A stretch of 64,000 nt of DNA from Pediococcus acidilactici DSM 20284 (GTDB lineage Bacteria; Bacillota; Bacilli; Lactobacillales; Lactobacillaceae): positions 127,747 to 191,746 of the forward strand of contig NZ_GL397067.1 in NCBI RefSeq assembly GCF_000146325.1. Direction: 5' to 3'. Of this stretch, positions 34,428-44,258 are shown in pieces. Numbering within the stretch: position 1 is the stretch's first letter; every line of letters begins with the position of its first letter. The notes under the pieces were generated by a model. It did no database searches and had not been told where the DNA came from. It worked only from the letters and a program-made list of their open reading frames with translations. Both the position numbers and the translations under genes were made by a program.

Positions 34428-35267
34428 ATGCCTGAGTTACCTGAAGTAGAAACGGTACGACGCGGATTGGTCGGTCTGGTAGAGGGCCGCACAATTCAAC
34501 GGGTGGTGGTGCGATATCCTAAAATGGTCACCCCTGAAGCGGACCAGTTCGCGGCAGAATTAAAAAATAAAACAATTGAAACAATTCGCCGGCGAGGAAA
34601 GTACTTGATTTTTGATTTCAGTAATCAGCTTTCAATGGTTTCCCACCTCCGAATGGAAGGAAAGTATGCGGTGGTAGACCGCGACCAACCTTACAACAAA
34701 CACGACCACGTTATTTTTGAATTAGATGATGGACAGGATTTACGCTATAATGACACCCGAAAATTTGGTCGAATGGTTTTAACCCCCACGGGGCAAGAAA
34801 TGCAAGTCGGGGGATTGAAGACGATCGGACCCGAACCAACGCCAGAAACGCTGACGTTAGACTACCTTACGAAGGCCCTTCGAAGTCGTAAACGGGTGAT
34901 GAAAAGCTTTCTTCTAGACCAGTCGTTAATTGCGGGATTGGGCAATATTTACGCAGATGAAGTTTTATGGCTAAGTAAAATTCATCCGCAGCGCCGGTCT
35001 AATTCACTTACCGATGCCGAAATTAAATTATTACGGGAAAGTATTTTTGCCGAATTAAACGAAGCCATTGCGGCAAAAGGAACCACCGTGTTTTCTTATT
35101 TGGATGCTACTGGACATGCCGGCAGTTTCCAAAACCAGCTGCACGTTTACCATCGCCAAGGATTACCGTGTCCACGCTGCCAAACTCCCATCGAACAAAT
35201 TAAGGTAGCTCAGCGCAGTACTCATTTTTGCCCGCATTGCCAAGTTTTAACGCCAGAAAATGACTAA
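34428..35267 (+). CDS. mutM: Formamidopyrimidine-DNA glycosylase
   Basis: A 279-residue bifunctional base-excision enzyme that removes 8-oxoguanine. The N-terminus MPELPEVETVRRGL supplies the catalytic Pro (after Met removal) and Glu. A helix-two-turn-helix lies around 150-180 (LDQSLIAGLGNIYADEVLW). A C-terminal zinc finger has CPRC and CPHC (about 247 and 267). It follows polA after 15 bases and overlaps coaE by 8 bp. Confidence 0.97.
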   Translation: MPELPEVETVRRGLVGLVEGRTIQRVVVRYPKMVTPEADQFAAELKNKTIETIRRRGKYLIFDFSNQLSMVSHLRMEGKYAVVDRDQPYNKHDHVIFELDDGQDLRYNDTRKFGRMVLTPTGQEMQVGGLKTIGPEPTPETLTLDYLTKALRSRKRVMKSFLLDQSLIAGLGNIYADEVLWLSKIHPQRRSNSLTDAEIKLLRESIFAELNEAIAAKGTTVFSYLDATGHAGSFQNQLHVYHRQGLPCPRCQTPIEQIKVAQRSTHFCPHCQVLTPEND

Positions 35268-35880
35268 GATCCTTGGACTAACAGGTGGAATTGCGATGGG
35301 AAAGTCCACCATTAGTAATTTTTTGAGAGATAAAGGAATTCCAATTGTGGACGCTGACGAAATTGCCCACGCAGTTTTGGAATTTAAAGCGGTTAAGGTA
35401 CAATTAGTTAAGGCATTTGGGACCCCAATTTTAAATGAACAAAAACAAGTTGACCGTAAGCAATTAGGTAAAATAGTTTTTGGGGAGTCAAAAAAACTAG
35501 GGGAGTTAAATCAAATTGTCCAACCCGTAATTCGCCAAGAGATCATCCGCCAGTTAAAAAGTTTTACGACGGAGCCCGTGGTCGTTTTAGATGCACCAGT
35601 TTTATTTGAACAAGGATACGAGACTTTAGTCGATTGCATTATGGTGGTTTCAACAACTCCAGCAGAACAGCTCCGACGACTGATGGAACGGGATCATTTG
35701 ACTCGTGAGGATGCTCAAAAACGAATTGACGCTCAGATGCCGATTGAAATTAAACAAAAAAAAGCGGATGTAACCATCGATAGTAGTGGTAGTATTGAAG
35801 CCACACAAAAGCAAGTGATAGAATGGCTTGTTAAACAAAATTTACTCCAGACATCCGGAAAGACCGGCGAGGTGAAATAA
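35260..35880 (+). CDS. coaE: Dephospho-CoA kinase
   Basis: A 206-residue P-loop kinase that catalyses the final step of CoA synthesis. [12 protein letters not shown] (about 6-17) is the ATP site, with DADEIAH and PVLFEQG downstream as in the family. Its ATG overlaps the end of mutM. nrdR starts two bases after it, so mutM-coaE-nrdR are tightly coupled. Confidence 0.95.
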   Translation: MTKILGLTGGIAMGKSTISNFLRDKGIPIVDADEIAHAVLEFKAVKVQLVKAFGTPILNEQKQVDRKQLGKIVFGESKKLGELNQIVQPVIRQEIIRQLKSFTTEPVVVLDAPVLFEQGYETLVDCIMVVSTTPAEQLRRLMERDHLTREDAQKRIDAQMPIEIKQKKADVTIDSSGSIEATQKQVIEWLVKQNLLQTSGKTGEVK

Positions 35881-35881
35881 T

Positions 35882-36358
35882 ATGAAATGCCCACATTGTG
35901 GTAATAATGGCTCGAGAGTAGTAGACAGTCGACCAACTGATGAAGGCCGCGTAATTCGTCGTCGGCGCGAATGTGAAGACTGTGGTTTTCGTTTTACAAC
36001 TTTTGAACGGGTGGAAGCCACCCCGTTATTAGTGATTAAGAAAAATGGTTCGCGGGAAGAATTTGATCGCGATAAGATTCTTAAAGGGATTGTCCGGGCA
36101 GCAGAAAAGCGACCGGTAAAAATGGAACAAATGACTGATATTGTGGACAAGGTTGAAAATAAAATTCGTTCATTGGGAGAAAGCGAAGTTTCTAGTCAAG
36201 TGATTGGAGAATACGTAATGAACATTCTCGTTGATTTAGATGAGATCGCTTATATTCGGTTTGCCAGCGTATACCGGCAATTTAAGGACATGAACGTTTT
36301 CTTGAACGAACTCCAGGATATGGTCAAAAAAGATGAAGAAGAAAAGGATCATAAGTAA
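35882..36358 (+). CDS. nrdR: Transcriptional repressor NrdR
   Basis: A 158-residue protein. The N-terminal zinc ribbon CPHC...[12 protein letters not shown] (3-6 and about 31-41) binds NrdR boxes, and an ATP-cone domain (about 49-139) senses dATP/ATP. NrdR represses ribonucleotide reductase genes. Its stop overlaps the dnaB start by one base, the common Firmicutes arrangement nrdR-dnaB-dnaI. Confidence 0.96.
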   Translation: MKCPHCGNNGSRVVDSRPTDEGRVIRRRRECEDCGFRFTTFERVEATPLLVIKKNGSREEFDRDKILKGIVRAAEKRPVKMEQMTDIVDKVENKIRSLGESEVSSQVIGEYVMNILVDLDEIAYIRFASVYRQFKDMNVFLNELQDMVKKDEEEKDHK

Positions 36359-37746
36359 TGACGGAACCAATGGGTAACTTAGCACCAAACGACTCGTTTA
36401 TTGTGAATACTGATCGACAAATGACCGACTACGAAAGTCGGGCATTAACGGCGCTGTATCGTCCGTTATTATCTTCGGATGCGTACAGTTTAGCAATGAC
36501 GCTTTGGGAACTAAGTGAAGAAGCGACGGTTTTAAATGAACAGTTTACCCATACAATATTACTGAATTGGCTGGGAATTGATTTACCAGCCATTATGGAA
36601 GCGCGAGGCCGGTTAGAAGCCTTGGGTTTGCTAAAAACTTTTCGTAAACAAGTTGATAATCGGGCGTTATTTTTGTACGTTTTGCAAGCGCCAGCTGACC
36701 CGATTACCTTTTTCAAAGACGACACGCTAAGCGCATTGTTGCTTGGTGCGGTTGGTGAAAATGAATTTGAACGGTTAAGTCGGCGGTTAATTAAACGCCA
36801 GGTTGAGCACGCCGATTTTTATGATGTCTCTAAAAATTTAGGCGACTATTTCCAAATTGGCAGCAGCGTGGTCGACAAACCAAGGCCAATCTCTGCCGTG
36901 CAAAAGCAAATTCAGCCGGACGAGCCACAAACGGATTCAGAAACGCTCAATAATAATTTTGACTTTAACTTACTTACTCAAATGCTTAGCACTAGCTTTG
37001 TGGATCGTCAAAGCCTAGAAGAAAACCGCCACCTCATTATGGTGGAACAAACTATTTACGGAATTACGGAAAGTGAAATGGCGGAACTGATTAAGTCGGC
37101 CACTAACTTTCAAGATAATCGGATTGATAGCCGAACTTTGAAGACTCGGATCGCCCAAAAATACGCCAATGCTAATCAGCAAGGTGCGAAGAAAACGGCT
37201 AGTTCAGCGGCTATGCCAACTTCGCCTACAAAGCTCAATTTAGAAGGGCTCACGGCCGAGGAGCAAACGGTGATTAAGTCAACGTATGCATTAGCTCCGG
37301 TAGACTTTATTGATCAGATTAAGCAAGAAACCGGGGGCTTTACCACTACGGCGGAAAGACGGGTAATTACCGGCATAGTGGAAACGGGTCAACTGCCGGT
37401 TAGCGTCGTTAATTTTTTGATTTTCTATGTATTGGTTGATCAGGGCCGGGCGACGCTGAATAAAAATTTAGTTGAGGCAATCGCCAACGAGTGGATTAAA
37501 AATGGCGTAAAAACTCCGCAAAAGGCGTTAGAATTTGTGCGTGAACGCCAGGCTAAAAAGCAAAAACAAGCTACCAAGTCGTATGGAAGACGTAAGCCGG
37601 TCGTTCAGCGCGAAACCCTACCAGATTGGGCCAAAAAGGATGCTAAAACTACAACTAACAATGCTAATGATTCTCAAGCGGTGCCGACTACTGCAGAAAT
37701 TAATGCAAAACTGAAAAAATTACGTGAACGGCGAAAGGAGGAGTAA
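36358..37746 (+). CDS. dnaB: Replication initiation and membrane attachment protein DnaB
   Basis: A 462-residue protein of the Gram-positive DnaB/DnaD family, not the helicase. It has two DnaD-like DDBH regions (about 1-200 and 290-400; the second shows the family's PQKALEFVRERQAK) and a basic C-terminal tail with KLKKLRERRKEE. It helps load the replicative helicase together with DnaI. The next gene is dnaI, after three bases. Confidence 0.9.
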   Translation: MTEPMGNLAPNDSFIVNTDRQMTDYESRALTALYRPLLSSDAYSLAMTLWELSEEATVLNEQFTHTILLNWLGIDLPAIMEARGRLEALGLLKTFRKQVDNRALFLYVLQAPADPITFFKDDTLSALLLGAVGENEFERLSRRLIKRQVEHADFYDVSKNLGDYFQIGSSVVDKPRPISAVQKQIQPDEPQTDSETLNNNFDFNLLTQMLSTSFVDRQSLEENRHLIMVEQTIYGITESEMAELIKSATNFQDNRIDSRTLKTRIAQKYANANQQGAKKTASSAAMPTSPTKLNLEGLTAEEQTVIKSTYALAPVDFIDQIKQETGGFTTTAERRVITGIVETGQLPVSVVNFLIFYVLVDQGRATLNKNLVEAIANEWIKNGVKTPQKALEFVRERQAKKQKQATKSYGRRKPVVQRETLPDWAKKDAKTTTNNANDSQAVPTTAEINAKLKKLRERRKEE

Positions 37747-37749
37747 CAA

Positions 37750-38679
37750 ATGGAAAATATTCGCGAAGCAATTGAGGGATTGATGAATAAACGGAAACTC
37801 GACCAACGTTTCCAGTCGGTGATGAAAACTGTTTATCAGGATCCCGAAGTTGTGGCCTTTTGCCAAACACACCAAGCGGAGTTAACTACGGAAGCTTTGG
37901 AGCGGGGAGCGGCCAAACTATACGAATTTGTTAACGAACGCAGGAAGATTGCGCGGCACGAGCCCTCCTTTTTGCCGGGTTACGAGCCCCAGTTAGTACT
38001 CAGCAATCACCTAATTGATATTGAGTACGTGCCTACTAAAGAAATGACAATGAGACGCCAGGCGGCCCAGCGGCAAGCGCTGGTAAAGTCAATTAGTATG
38101 CCAAAGATGATTCGGCGGGCTGATTTTAGTGATTACTACCAAGAGCCTGACCGGAATATTGCTTTAAGTAAGACGATGGATTTTGTGGCCGCTTATGATC
38201 AGGCACCGGACCAATTTCACCGAGGCTTATACTTAACCGGTAGCTTTGGGGTAGGAAAAACCTACTTGATGGGTGCAATGGCTAATGAATTAGCCAAACA
38301 TAATTACTCGACAACCATCGTTCATTTTCCTAGTTTAGCGGTGGAATTAAAAAACACGATTGGGGATTCTAAAGAAATTCAAAGCAAGCTTGACGCGGTC
38401 AAGCAGGCGCCAATTTTAGTGATTGACGACATTGGTGCAGATAGTATTTCTGCATGGGTACGGGATGATATTTTAGGCGTAATCTTAGAATATCGCATGC
38501 AAGAAGAGTTACCAACGTTCTTCACCTCTAACTTTTCAATGGAGCAACTAGAAAAGGAACACTTAACGGTCAACCAACGCGGGGAGGCCGAGCCTTTAAA
38601 GGCCAAACGGTTAATGGAACGGATCAAATTTTTAAGTGAAGAGGTTACTTTAATCGGAAAAAATCATCGACAGGGTTGA
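37750..38679 (+). CDS. dnaI: Primosomal protein DnaI (helicase loader)
   Basis: A 309-residue AAA+ ATPase. The N-terminal helicase-interaction domain (1-130) is followed by the ATPase core with LTGSFGVGKTYL (about 160-170), Walker B ILVIDDIGAD (about 219-228) and arginine-finger region MERIKFLSEEV. DnaI loads the replicative helicase with DnaB and DnaD. AAAGGAGGAG precedes the ATG. Its stop codon TGA lies inside the -35 hexamer of the thrS promoter. Confidence 0.94.
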   Translation: MENIREAIEGLMNKRKLDQRFQSVMKTVYQDPEVVAFCQTHQAELTTEALERGAAKLYEFVNERRKIARHEPSFLPGYEPQLVLSNHLIDIEYVPTKEMTMRRQAAQRQALVKSISMPKMIRRADFSDYYQEPDRNIALSKTMDFVAAYDQAPDQFHRGLYLTGSFGVGKTYLMGAMANELAKHNYSTTIVHFPSLAVELKNTIGDSKEIQSKLDAVKQAPILVIDDIGADSISAWVRDDILGVILEYRMQEELPTFFTSNFSMEQLEKEHLTVNQRGEAEPLKAKRLMERIKFLSEEVTLIGKNHRQG

Positions 38680-38703
38680 CAAGCAATTTTGAATGGATAT
38701 AAT
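38676..38703 (+). promoter_or_regulatory. thrS promoter
   Basis: TTGACA (38676-38681) and TATAAT (38698-38703) with a 16-base spacer. The stop codon of dnaI is embedded in the -35. Confidence 0.85.
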
Positions 38704-38713
38704 GAAGTTGTAA

Positions 38714-38944
38714 ATCAGAGTCAAACATGTAGTTTTTAACCTCAGGGAGCCGCGCCATGGACTGTAAGCAAAGCAACTAAAAACTTCCCACTTGACTAGA
38801 GACTGATCGAAATATCAGTTCGGGTTGCCACCGTTATCGGTTTAATTAAGTGGTGGATTACGTTCTAGTAGTCTGCAACGAGGGTGGAACCGCGTGAAAT
38901 AACGTCTAACACGTCCCTGGTATGAAAATACCAGGGATTTTTTT
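38714..38944 (+). promoter_or_regulatory. T-box leader of thrS
   Basis: The canonical T-box AGGGTGGAACCGCG is at 38881-38894, and the terminator stem TCCCTGGTAT/ATACCAGGGA (38914-38923, 38928-38937) is followed by a T run. Stem I can pair at ATCAG/CTGAT, AGTCAA/TTGACT and AGTTTTT/AAAAACT (38731-38737, 38779-38785). Candidate threonine specifiers are ACT at 38776-38778, just before the inner helix and followed by A, or ACT at 38790-38792. The inner Stem I is short. Confidence 0.88.
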
Positions 38945-38975
38945 ATACTATTTTTTGTAAAGGGAGCGTGTAATT

Positions 38976-40919
38976 ATGGCAGAGATTAAGATTGAATTTC
39001 CAGATGGCAGTGTAAAACCTTTTGGTGCTGGTGTCACCGTACTTGAAATTGCGAAGTCAATTGGTACAAGTTTGGCAAAAAACGCCGTTGCTGGAAAAGT
39101 TAATGATGAATTGGTTAATTTGGACCAACCACTTGACCAAGATGGAAAGGTTGAGATCATTACCAAGGATTCCGAAGATGGACAATTGGTAAACTGGAAT
39201 TCAGCAGCTTTAGTATTGACAAGTGCAATCAAGAGCATTTATCCGGAAATCCGGATTGGGGAAATTGGTAACATCGAACACGGTTTTTATGCTGACACCG
39301 ATAAGGAAGGTCAACAAATTTCGGTCGACGAACTCCCCGCTATTGAAGATAAAATGAAAGATATGATTCAAGCAAAGGTTGCTTTGAGTCATGAAATGTT
39401 AAGCGTTGAAGATGCTTTAGCTAAGGTTGATAGCGATCCTTACCAAGCTAAGCTAGTTAAGAAAAACGCTAAAGACGGCAAGGTTAACGTATACGACGTT
39501 GATGGCAGCTTAATCGTCAGTGACTGTGTTGCATTACCAGATGCTTCGGGATTGAAAGCCATCAAATTGCTATCCGTTGCGGGTGCTTATTGGGAAGGTA
39601 AGTCAAGTAATCCAATGTTACAACGGATTTACGGTACTTCGTTCTTCAACCAAAAAGACTTGGATGCTGAATTGGCACGCCAAAAGGAAGCTCGTGAACG
39701 TGACCACCGGGTAATTGGTAATGACCTCGACCTCTTCTTTGTTGATCCAGAAGTGGGCGCTGGATTACCATACTGGATGCCAAACGGGGCAACCATCCGT
39801 CGGACAATCGAACGTTACATCATCGACAAGGAAGTCCAACATGGCTACCAGCACGTATACACACCAGTATTAATGAACCTTGACGCGTACAAGACTTCTG
39901 GTCACTGGCAACACTATCGGGAAGATATGTTCCCACCAATGGACATGGGTGACGGCGAAATGCTTGAATTGCGGCCAATGAACTGCCCATCCCATATTCA
40001 AGTTTATAAGCACCACATCCGTTCGTATCGTGAATTACCATTACGGATTGCTGAACTTGGAATGATGCACCGTTACGAAAAATCTGGTGCCCTTTCTGGT
40101 TTGCAACGGGTACGTGAAATGACGTTGAACGATGGTCACACTTTCGTTGCGCCTGATCAAATTCAAGAAGAATTCAAGAAAGTTCTACAATTGATGGTTG
40201 AAGTTTATCGCGACTTTGACATTACGGATTACACATTCCGGCTTAGTTACCGTGATCCTGAAAATACTGAAAAGTACTTTGACGATGACGAGATGTGGAA
40301 CCACTCACAATCAATGCTTAAAGCTGCGATGGATGACCTTGGTTTAGATTACGTTGAAGCAGAAGGCGAAGCTGCTTTCTACGGTCCAAAGCTTGACGTA
40401 CAAACAAAGACGGCACTTGGTAACGAAGAAACTCTATCAACAATCCAATTAGACTTCATGTTGCCAAAACAATTCGACTTACATTACGTCGGAGCAGATG
40501 GTGAAGAACACCGCCCAGTTATGATTCACCGTGGGTTAGTTTCAACTATGGAACGCTTCACGGCTTACCTAATTGAAATGTACAAGGGTGCCTTCCCAAC
40601 TTGGTTAGCACCAAAACAAGTAACGATTATCCCAGTTAAGGATGACTTGCATGGTGAATACGCAGATAAGTTGCGTGAACAAATGGCTGACCAAGACATC
40701 CGAGTTGAAGTTGACCACCGCAACGAAAAGATGGGTTACAAGATCCGTGAAGCACAAACCCAAAAGATTCCATACATCTTAGTAGTTGGGGACAACGAAA
40801 TGGATTCTAACGCGGTTAGTGTTCGTCGCTATGGTGAAGATGACTCACAAACTGTTTCAGTAGATCAATTTATGCAAGATATTAAAGCTGACATTGATAG
40901 CTACAGTCGCAAAAATTAA
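38976..40919 (+). CDS. thrS: Threonyl-tRNA synthetase
   Basis: A 647-residue class II synthetase. It has an N-terminal TGS domain (1-62), an editing domain (about 63-240), a catalytic core with motif 2 and zinc ligands ([15 protein letters not shown]), and a C-terminal anticodon-binding domain (about 545-645, ending EIREAQ-like [20 protein letters not shown]). GGGAGCG precedes the ATG. Expression should follow tRNA-Thr charging through the T-box leader. The preceding dnaB-dnaI order is standard in Firmicutes. Confidence 0.97.
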   Translation: MAEIKIEFPDGSVKPFGAGVTVLEIAKSIGTSLAKNAVAGKVNDELVNLDQPLDQDGKVEIITKDSEDGQLVNWNSAALVLTSAIKSIYPEIRIGEIGNIEHGFYADTDKEGQQISVDELPAIEDKMKDMIQAKVALSHEMLSVEDALAKVDSDPYQAKLVKKNAKDGKVNVYDVDGSLIVSDCVALPDASGLKAIKLLSVAGAYWEGKSSNPMLQRIYGTSFFNQKDLDAELARQKEARERDHRVIGNDLDLFFVDPEVGAGLPYWMPNGATIRRTIERYIIDKEVQHGYQHVYTPVLMNLDAYKTSGHWQHYREDMFPPMDMGDGEMLELRPMNCPSHIQVYKHHIRSYRELPLRIAELGMMHRYEKSGALSGLQRVREMTLNDGHTFVAPDQIQEEFKKVLQLMVEVYRDFDITDYTFRLSYRDPENTEKYFDDDEMWNHSQSMLKAAMDDLGLDYVEAEGEAAFYGPKLDVQTKTALGNEETLSTIQLDFMLPKQFDLHYVGADGEEHRPVMIHRGLVSTMERFTAYLIEMYKGAFPTWLAPKQVTIIPVKDDLHGEYADKLREQMADQDIRVEVDHRNEKMGYKIREAQTQKIPYILVVGDNEMDSNAVSVRRYGEDDSQTVSVDQFMQDIKADIDSYSRKN

Positions 40920-40936
40920 AAACTTTTAGCTTTCGG

Positions 40937-40975
40937 GAGCTATGTAAATCCAGGTGGGTTTACATAGCTCTTTTT
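40937..40975 (+). terminator. thrS terminator
   Basis: A perfect 12-bp stem, GAGCTATGTAAA/TTTACATAGCTC, followed by TTTTT. Confidence 0.9.
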
Positions 40976-41080
40976 AGTTGCCCAAATGGCTTTGAAAGAT
41001 CGATTTACGGCTAAGCAAGGAAAGGCGTTTCATGTATAATTGAAGGAAAGGAACTTCTTAAGCACGAAAGAAGGATTCAA

Positions 41081-42826
41081 ATGCTAAATTTAACCTTACT
41101 AATGATTGAACGGGTGGGCCTGATTATTATTTTGGCCTTTTTTCTCGTTAATTTTCCGCCGTTTCGAAAATTACTCTTTCGACAGGACGGCGCCGCTAAA
41201 TTTCAGTTGATAATTATCTTTGCTTTCTTTACGATTACGGCTAATTTGATTGGGATTGAGCTTTCGCCTGACAACTCTATCCACTTTAATCCGTTATTAT
41301 TACGAATTCCAGCAGGTTATTCGGTGGCTAACATCCGTATTTTAACGGTTACCGTTTCTGGAATCATTGGCGGACCAATGGTTGGTGGGGTTGTCGGCGC
41401 AGTTGCTGGAGTTCATCGTGTTTTACAAGAATCCTTAACTAACGACGCACTTTTTTATATTCCAAGTTCAATTTTGATTGGAATTTTATCGGGATGGTTT
41501 TCTAATCAAAAGCAGCATCGGTTTGCGACTATGAAGCCGTGGCACGGTTTTTTGATTGGATTATTGATGGAAACCATCCAGATGACTTTTATCCTAATTT
41601 TTAGTCCCACGGGTTGGCGATTGGTAAGGTATATCGCGATTCCCATGATTACGGTCAGCGCACTAGGGACTTCGGTGTTTTTATCAATCGTTGCATTATA
41701 TTTTCGCCAAGAAGTGGATGTACAAGCAACCCAAACTCGTTCAGTGCTCCAGTTAGCATTAAAAACGTTACCGGCATTTCGCCAGGGACTTAATTACAAA
41801 TCGGCCCAAGAAGTTGCCAATTTAATGCTTAAGTACACTAATTTTGATGCAATCGGAATTACGGATAAGCAAAAAATCCTCGCCTTCGTCGGGGCGGGGA
41901 GCGACCATCACATTGCTGGGCAACCGATTCGAACCGATCTGTCTTTGAAGGCGATTCAATCCGGAGAGGTACAAATTGCCAATAATTTTCACGAAATTAA
42001 TTGTTCAGAGCCCAAATGCCCGCTCCATTCGGCAATTGTGGTCCCGTTGTTTATTAAAGAACAGATTATTGGCAGCTTAAAAGTTTACTATAAAGAACAG
42101 TGGCGATTAAGCCCGGTAGAAATTCAATTAGGGATGGGGCTCGGAGAAATCTTGGCCATGCAGATTATGCTGGGTGATATGGAAAGGCAGACTGAGCTAG
42201 TTAAGGACGCAGAAATTAAATCGTTGCATGCCCAAGTGAACCCGCACTTCTTCTTTAACGCAATCAATACAATTGTCGCGGTGATGCGTCAAGACAGTGA
42301 AAAGGCACGGGAGTTGTTGATTCAATTAAGTACCTATTTCCGGGCTAACTTGATGGGGAGCCGGGAGGTGGTAATTCCATTATCACAAGAATTTAAACAC
42401 GTAAGAGCATATTTATCTTTGGAACAGGCTCGTTTTCCAGGAAGGTACCGGGTGCTGTTTAGCAACGCGGTGTCCGAAAATGCCCTAGTCCCACCGTTTA
42501 CAATCCAAATTTTAGTGGAAAATGCGGTTCGCCACGCTTTTAATCCTAAAATGAAGGATCAACAGATTAAGGTGGGGGTTAGTCAAGTTGCCAACGCGTT
42601 AAAAATCGTGGTTGCGGATAACGGGCACGGAATTGACCCCCATATTTTAAAACAGTTAGGACACCAGGTGGTTGATTCTCAAAGTGGTAGTGGAACGGCT
42701 TTACAAAATTTAACCGCCCGGTTTGCGGGACTTTACGGTGAGGCAGCAAATTTAGATATTCAATCAAGCTCTGAAGGAACGACAATCACCGTGAAAATAC
42801 CATTTCAAGAAGGGAAGCAAAAGTGA
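41081..42826 (+). CDS. lytS: LytS-type sensor histidine kinase
   Basis: A 581-residue membrane kinase. The N-terminal 5TM-LYT domain (about 1-210, with five to six hydrophobic segments and GPMVGGVVGAVAGVHR), a GAF domain (about 225-365), a His-kinase domain with the phosphoacceptor motif VNPHFFFNAINTI and a C-terminal ATPase (VADNGHGI, GSGTALQNL) are visible. LytS/LytR (YehUT-like) systems sense extracellular pyruvate in several bacteria. lrgAB follows the pair, strongly supporting this identity. Its end overlaps the response-regulator gene. Confidence 0.92.
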   Translation: MLNLTLLMIERVGLIIILAFFLVNFPPFRKLLFRQDGAAKFQLIIIFAFFTITANLIGIELSPDNSIHFNPLLLRIPAGYSVANIRILTVTVSGIIGGPMVGGVVGAVAGVHRVLQESLTNDALFYIPSSILIGILSGWFSNQKQHRFATMKPWHGFLIGLLMETIQMTFILIFSPTGWRLVRYIAIPMITVSALGTSVFLSIVALYFRQEVDVQATQTRSVLQLALKTLPAFRQGLNYKSAQEVANLMLKYTNFDAIGITDKQKILAFVGAGSDHHIAGQPIRTDLSLKAIQSGEVQIANNFHEINCSEPKCPLHSAIVVPLFIKEQIIGSLKVYYKEQWRLSPVEIQLGMGLGEILAMQIMLGDMERQTELVKDAEIKSLHAQVNPHFFFNAINTIVAVMRQDSEKARELLIQLSTYFRANLMGSREVVIPLSQEFKHVRAYLSLEQARFPGRYRVLFSNAVSENALVPPFTIQILVENAVRHAFNPKMKDQQIKVGVSQVANALKIVVADNGHGIDPHILKQLGHQVVDSQSGSGTALQNLTARFAGLYGEAANLDIQSSSEGTTITVKIPFQEGKQK

Positions 42827-43560
42827 TGAAAGTATTGATTGTTGACGATGAGCCATTAGCTCGCCAAGAATTAAATTACTTATTGGAGGAAAACCCCATC
42901 GTTGACCAGGTTGCGGAAGCTGATGGAGTGGTGGAGGCCGACCAGTATGTAGCAAATGAACATCCCGATTTGGTATTTTTGGATATTAAGCTTGAAGATG
43001 GTAATGGAATGGCTTTGGCGAAAAAATGGAAGAAAATGGCGGTTTCACCATACGTGATCTTTGCCACGGCGTACGACCAATATGCTTTAGATGCGTTTAG
43101 TGCTGAGGCAGTGGACTACGTACTCAAACCCTTTGAGCAAAGTCGCATTAATGAAGCGCTTGACCGAATCAAAAAATTATTGGATCGGCAGCAACGCGAT
43201 ACCGCCAATTACCAGCAAAAATATCTTAATCCGCGACTGTCAATTACTAATGAAGAACGAACGATCGTGATTAAGAAAAATAACATCATTTATTTAGAAG
43301 CGCAGGGGGGCACGGTAATTATTCACGTGGCCAATTTACCATTAGTTACCAGCAAACAGCCTCTCCGAAAACTATTGGCAGAATTGGATCCGCAAAAGTT
43401 TTTGCAAGTACATCGTAGTTACGTGGTTAACCTTGATTCAGTTTTTGAATTACAACCAAGTTTCAACCATACCTACCAATTGACGTTATCGAATGGAATT
43501 AAGATTCCGGTGAGCCGTTCGTACGTTAACGAAACCAAACGCCACTTAGGGATGAAGTGA
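42826..43560 (+). CDS. lytT: LytTR-type response regulator
   Basis: A 244-residue regulator. The receiver domain has phospho-acceptor Asp53 in FLDIKLEDG and the DE pair at 8-9, with FATAYDQYALDAF. The C-terminal LytTR DNA-binding domain (about 140-240) has HRSYVVNLDSVFEL. LytTR proteins bind pairs of direct repeats; a clear pair is not evident to me before lrgA. I use ATG 42826 (AGGGAAG 8 bases upstream); a GTG lies one codon earlier. Probably cotranscribed with lytS. Confidence 0.92.
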   Translation: MKVLIVDDEPLARQELNYLLEENPIVDQVAEADGVVEADQYVANEHPDLVFLDIKLEDGNGMALAKKWKKMAVSPYVIFATAYDQYALDAFSAEAVDYVLKPFEQSRINEALDRIKKLLDRQQRDTANYQQKYLNPRLSITNEERTIVIKKNNIIYLEAQGGTVIIHVANLPLVTSKQPLRKLLAELDPQKFLQVHRSYVVNLDSVFELQPSFNHTYQLTLSNGIKIPVSRSYVNETKRHLGMK

Positions 43561-43631
43561 GTAATAATTCAGGTGATTTAGTTGATGGAAATTAAAGTTA
43601 TTCCATAAAGTTTTAGTTATCTTAATTTTTA

Positions 43632-43683
43632 AAAAGTGATCACAACTCTAGGTTAAATTGCTTAGAGAAGTGGTCACTTTTTA
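43632..43683 (+). terminator. Terminator after lytST
   Basis: AAAAGTGATCAC pairs with GTGGTCACTTTT-type sequence, with an inner CTCTA/TAGAG helix around an A/T-rich loop, then a T run. It could also form on the opposite strand. Confidence 0.75.
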
Positions 43684-43753
43684 CGTTGGAATTGTTAAGG
43701 GCATTTCATCTCGGGTAGTTGGTATTCTATCCATAATTAGGGTCAATTGATTG

Positions 43754-43767
43754 TGAAAACGGTTACA
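43754..43767 (+). promoter_or_regulatory. Catabolite-responsive element (cre) before lrgAB
   Basis: TGAAAACGGTTACA fits the CcpA cre consensus TGNAANCGNTNNCA at every fixed position, 80 bases before the lrgA start codon. CcpA binding here would tie lrgAB to sugar status, consistent with pyruvate uptake roles reported for this family. Confidence 0.7.
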
Positions 43768-43847
43768 AATCGATCAAAATCACTTAGAATTAATGGTGAG
43801 CAAGGGAAGAAAAGCCCTTGAATCAAGTGTTTTAAGGAGGAATTCTG

Positions 43848-44258
43848 ATGAAAAAAGATCAAGAGAAAAAGAAGACGCCAATCCTTGTTCAAATGGCGAT
43901 TTTTGCGGCGATTTTATTCGTTTCGCAAATCATTTCTCAGCTATTTCCCGCAAACATTGTGGTTCCCACTCCGTTAATTGGTATGATTATTTTATATATT
44001 TTATTGGCGACCCACATTGTTAAACTCGAACAAGTTGAAAAATTTGGTGACTTTATGATTGGCTTAATTGCTTTCTTATTTGTTCCATCAGGAATTCAAT
44101 TAGCCGGTAGTTTGGATTTAATGAAAAGGGAAGGGCTCCAGGATATTATCGTGGTGGTCATTTCGACAATTATTCTCCTGGTCGTAATTGCATACGTAGG
44201 AGCATTTTTCATTCGAATTCACCAAAAAATTACGGGTAAAAAGGGGGACGATGAATAA
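43848..44258 (+). CDS. lrgA: LrgA/CidA-type holin-like membrane protein
   Basis: A 136-residue membrane protein with four hydrophobic segments and the LrgA family PTPLIGMIILYILL. It pairs with LrgB; in several Gram-positive species the pair serves as an importer of pyruvate and is controlled by LytST. AAGGAGGAATTCTG precedes the ATG. A cre site lies upstream. It overlaps lrgB by one base. Confidence 0.9.
   Translation: MKKDQEKKKTPILVQMAIFAAILFVSQIISQLFPANIVVPTPLIGMIILYILLATHIVKLEQVEKFGDFMIGLIAFLFVPSGIQLAGSLDLMKREGLQDIIVVVISTIILLVVIAYVGAFFIRIHQKITGKKGDDE

Noticed and set aside
43690-43753. LytTR direct repeats before lrgA
   Set aside because: GGTAGTTGG and similar short matches occur, but no pair with the expected spacing is convincing.
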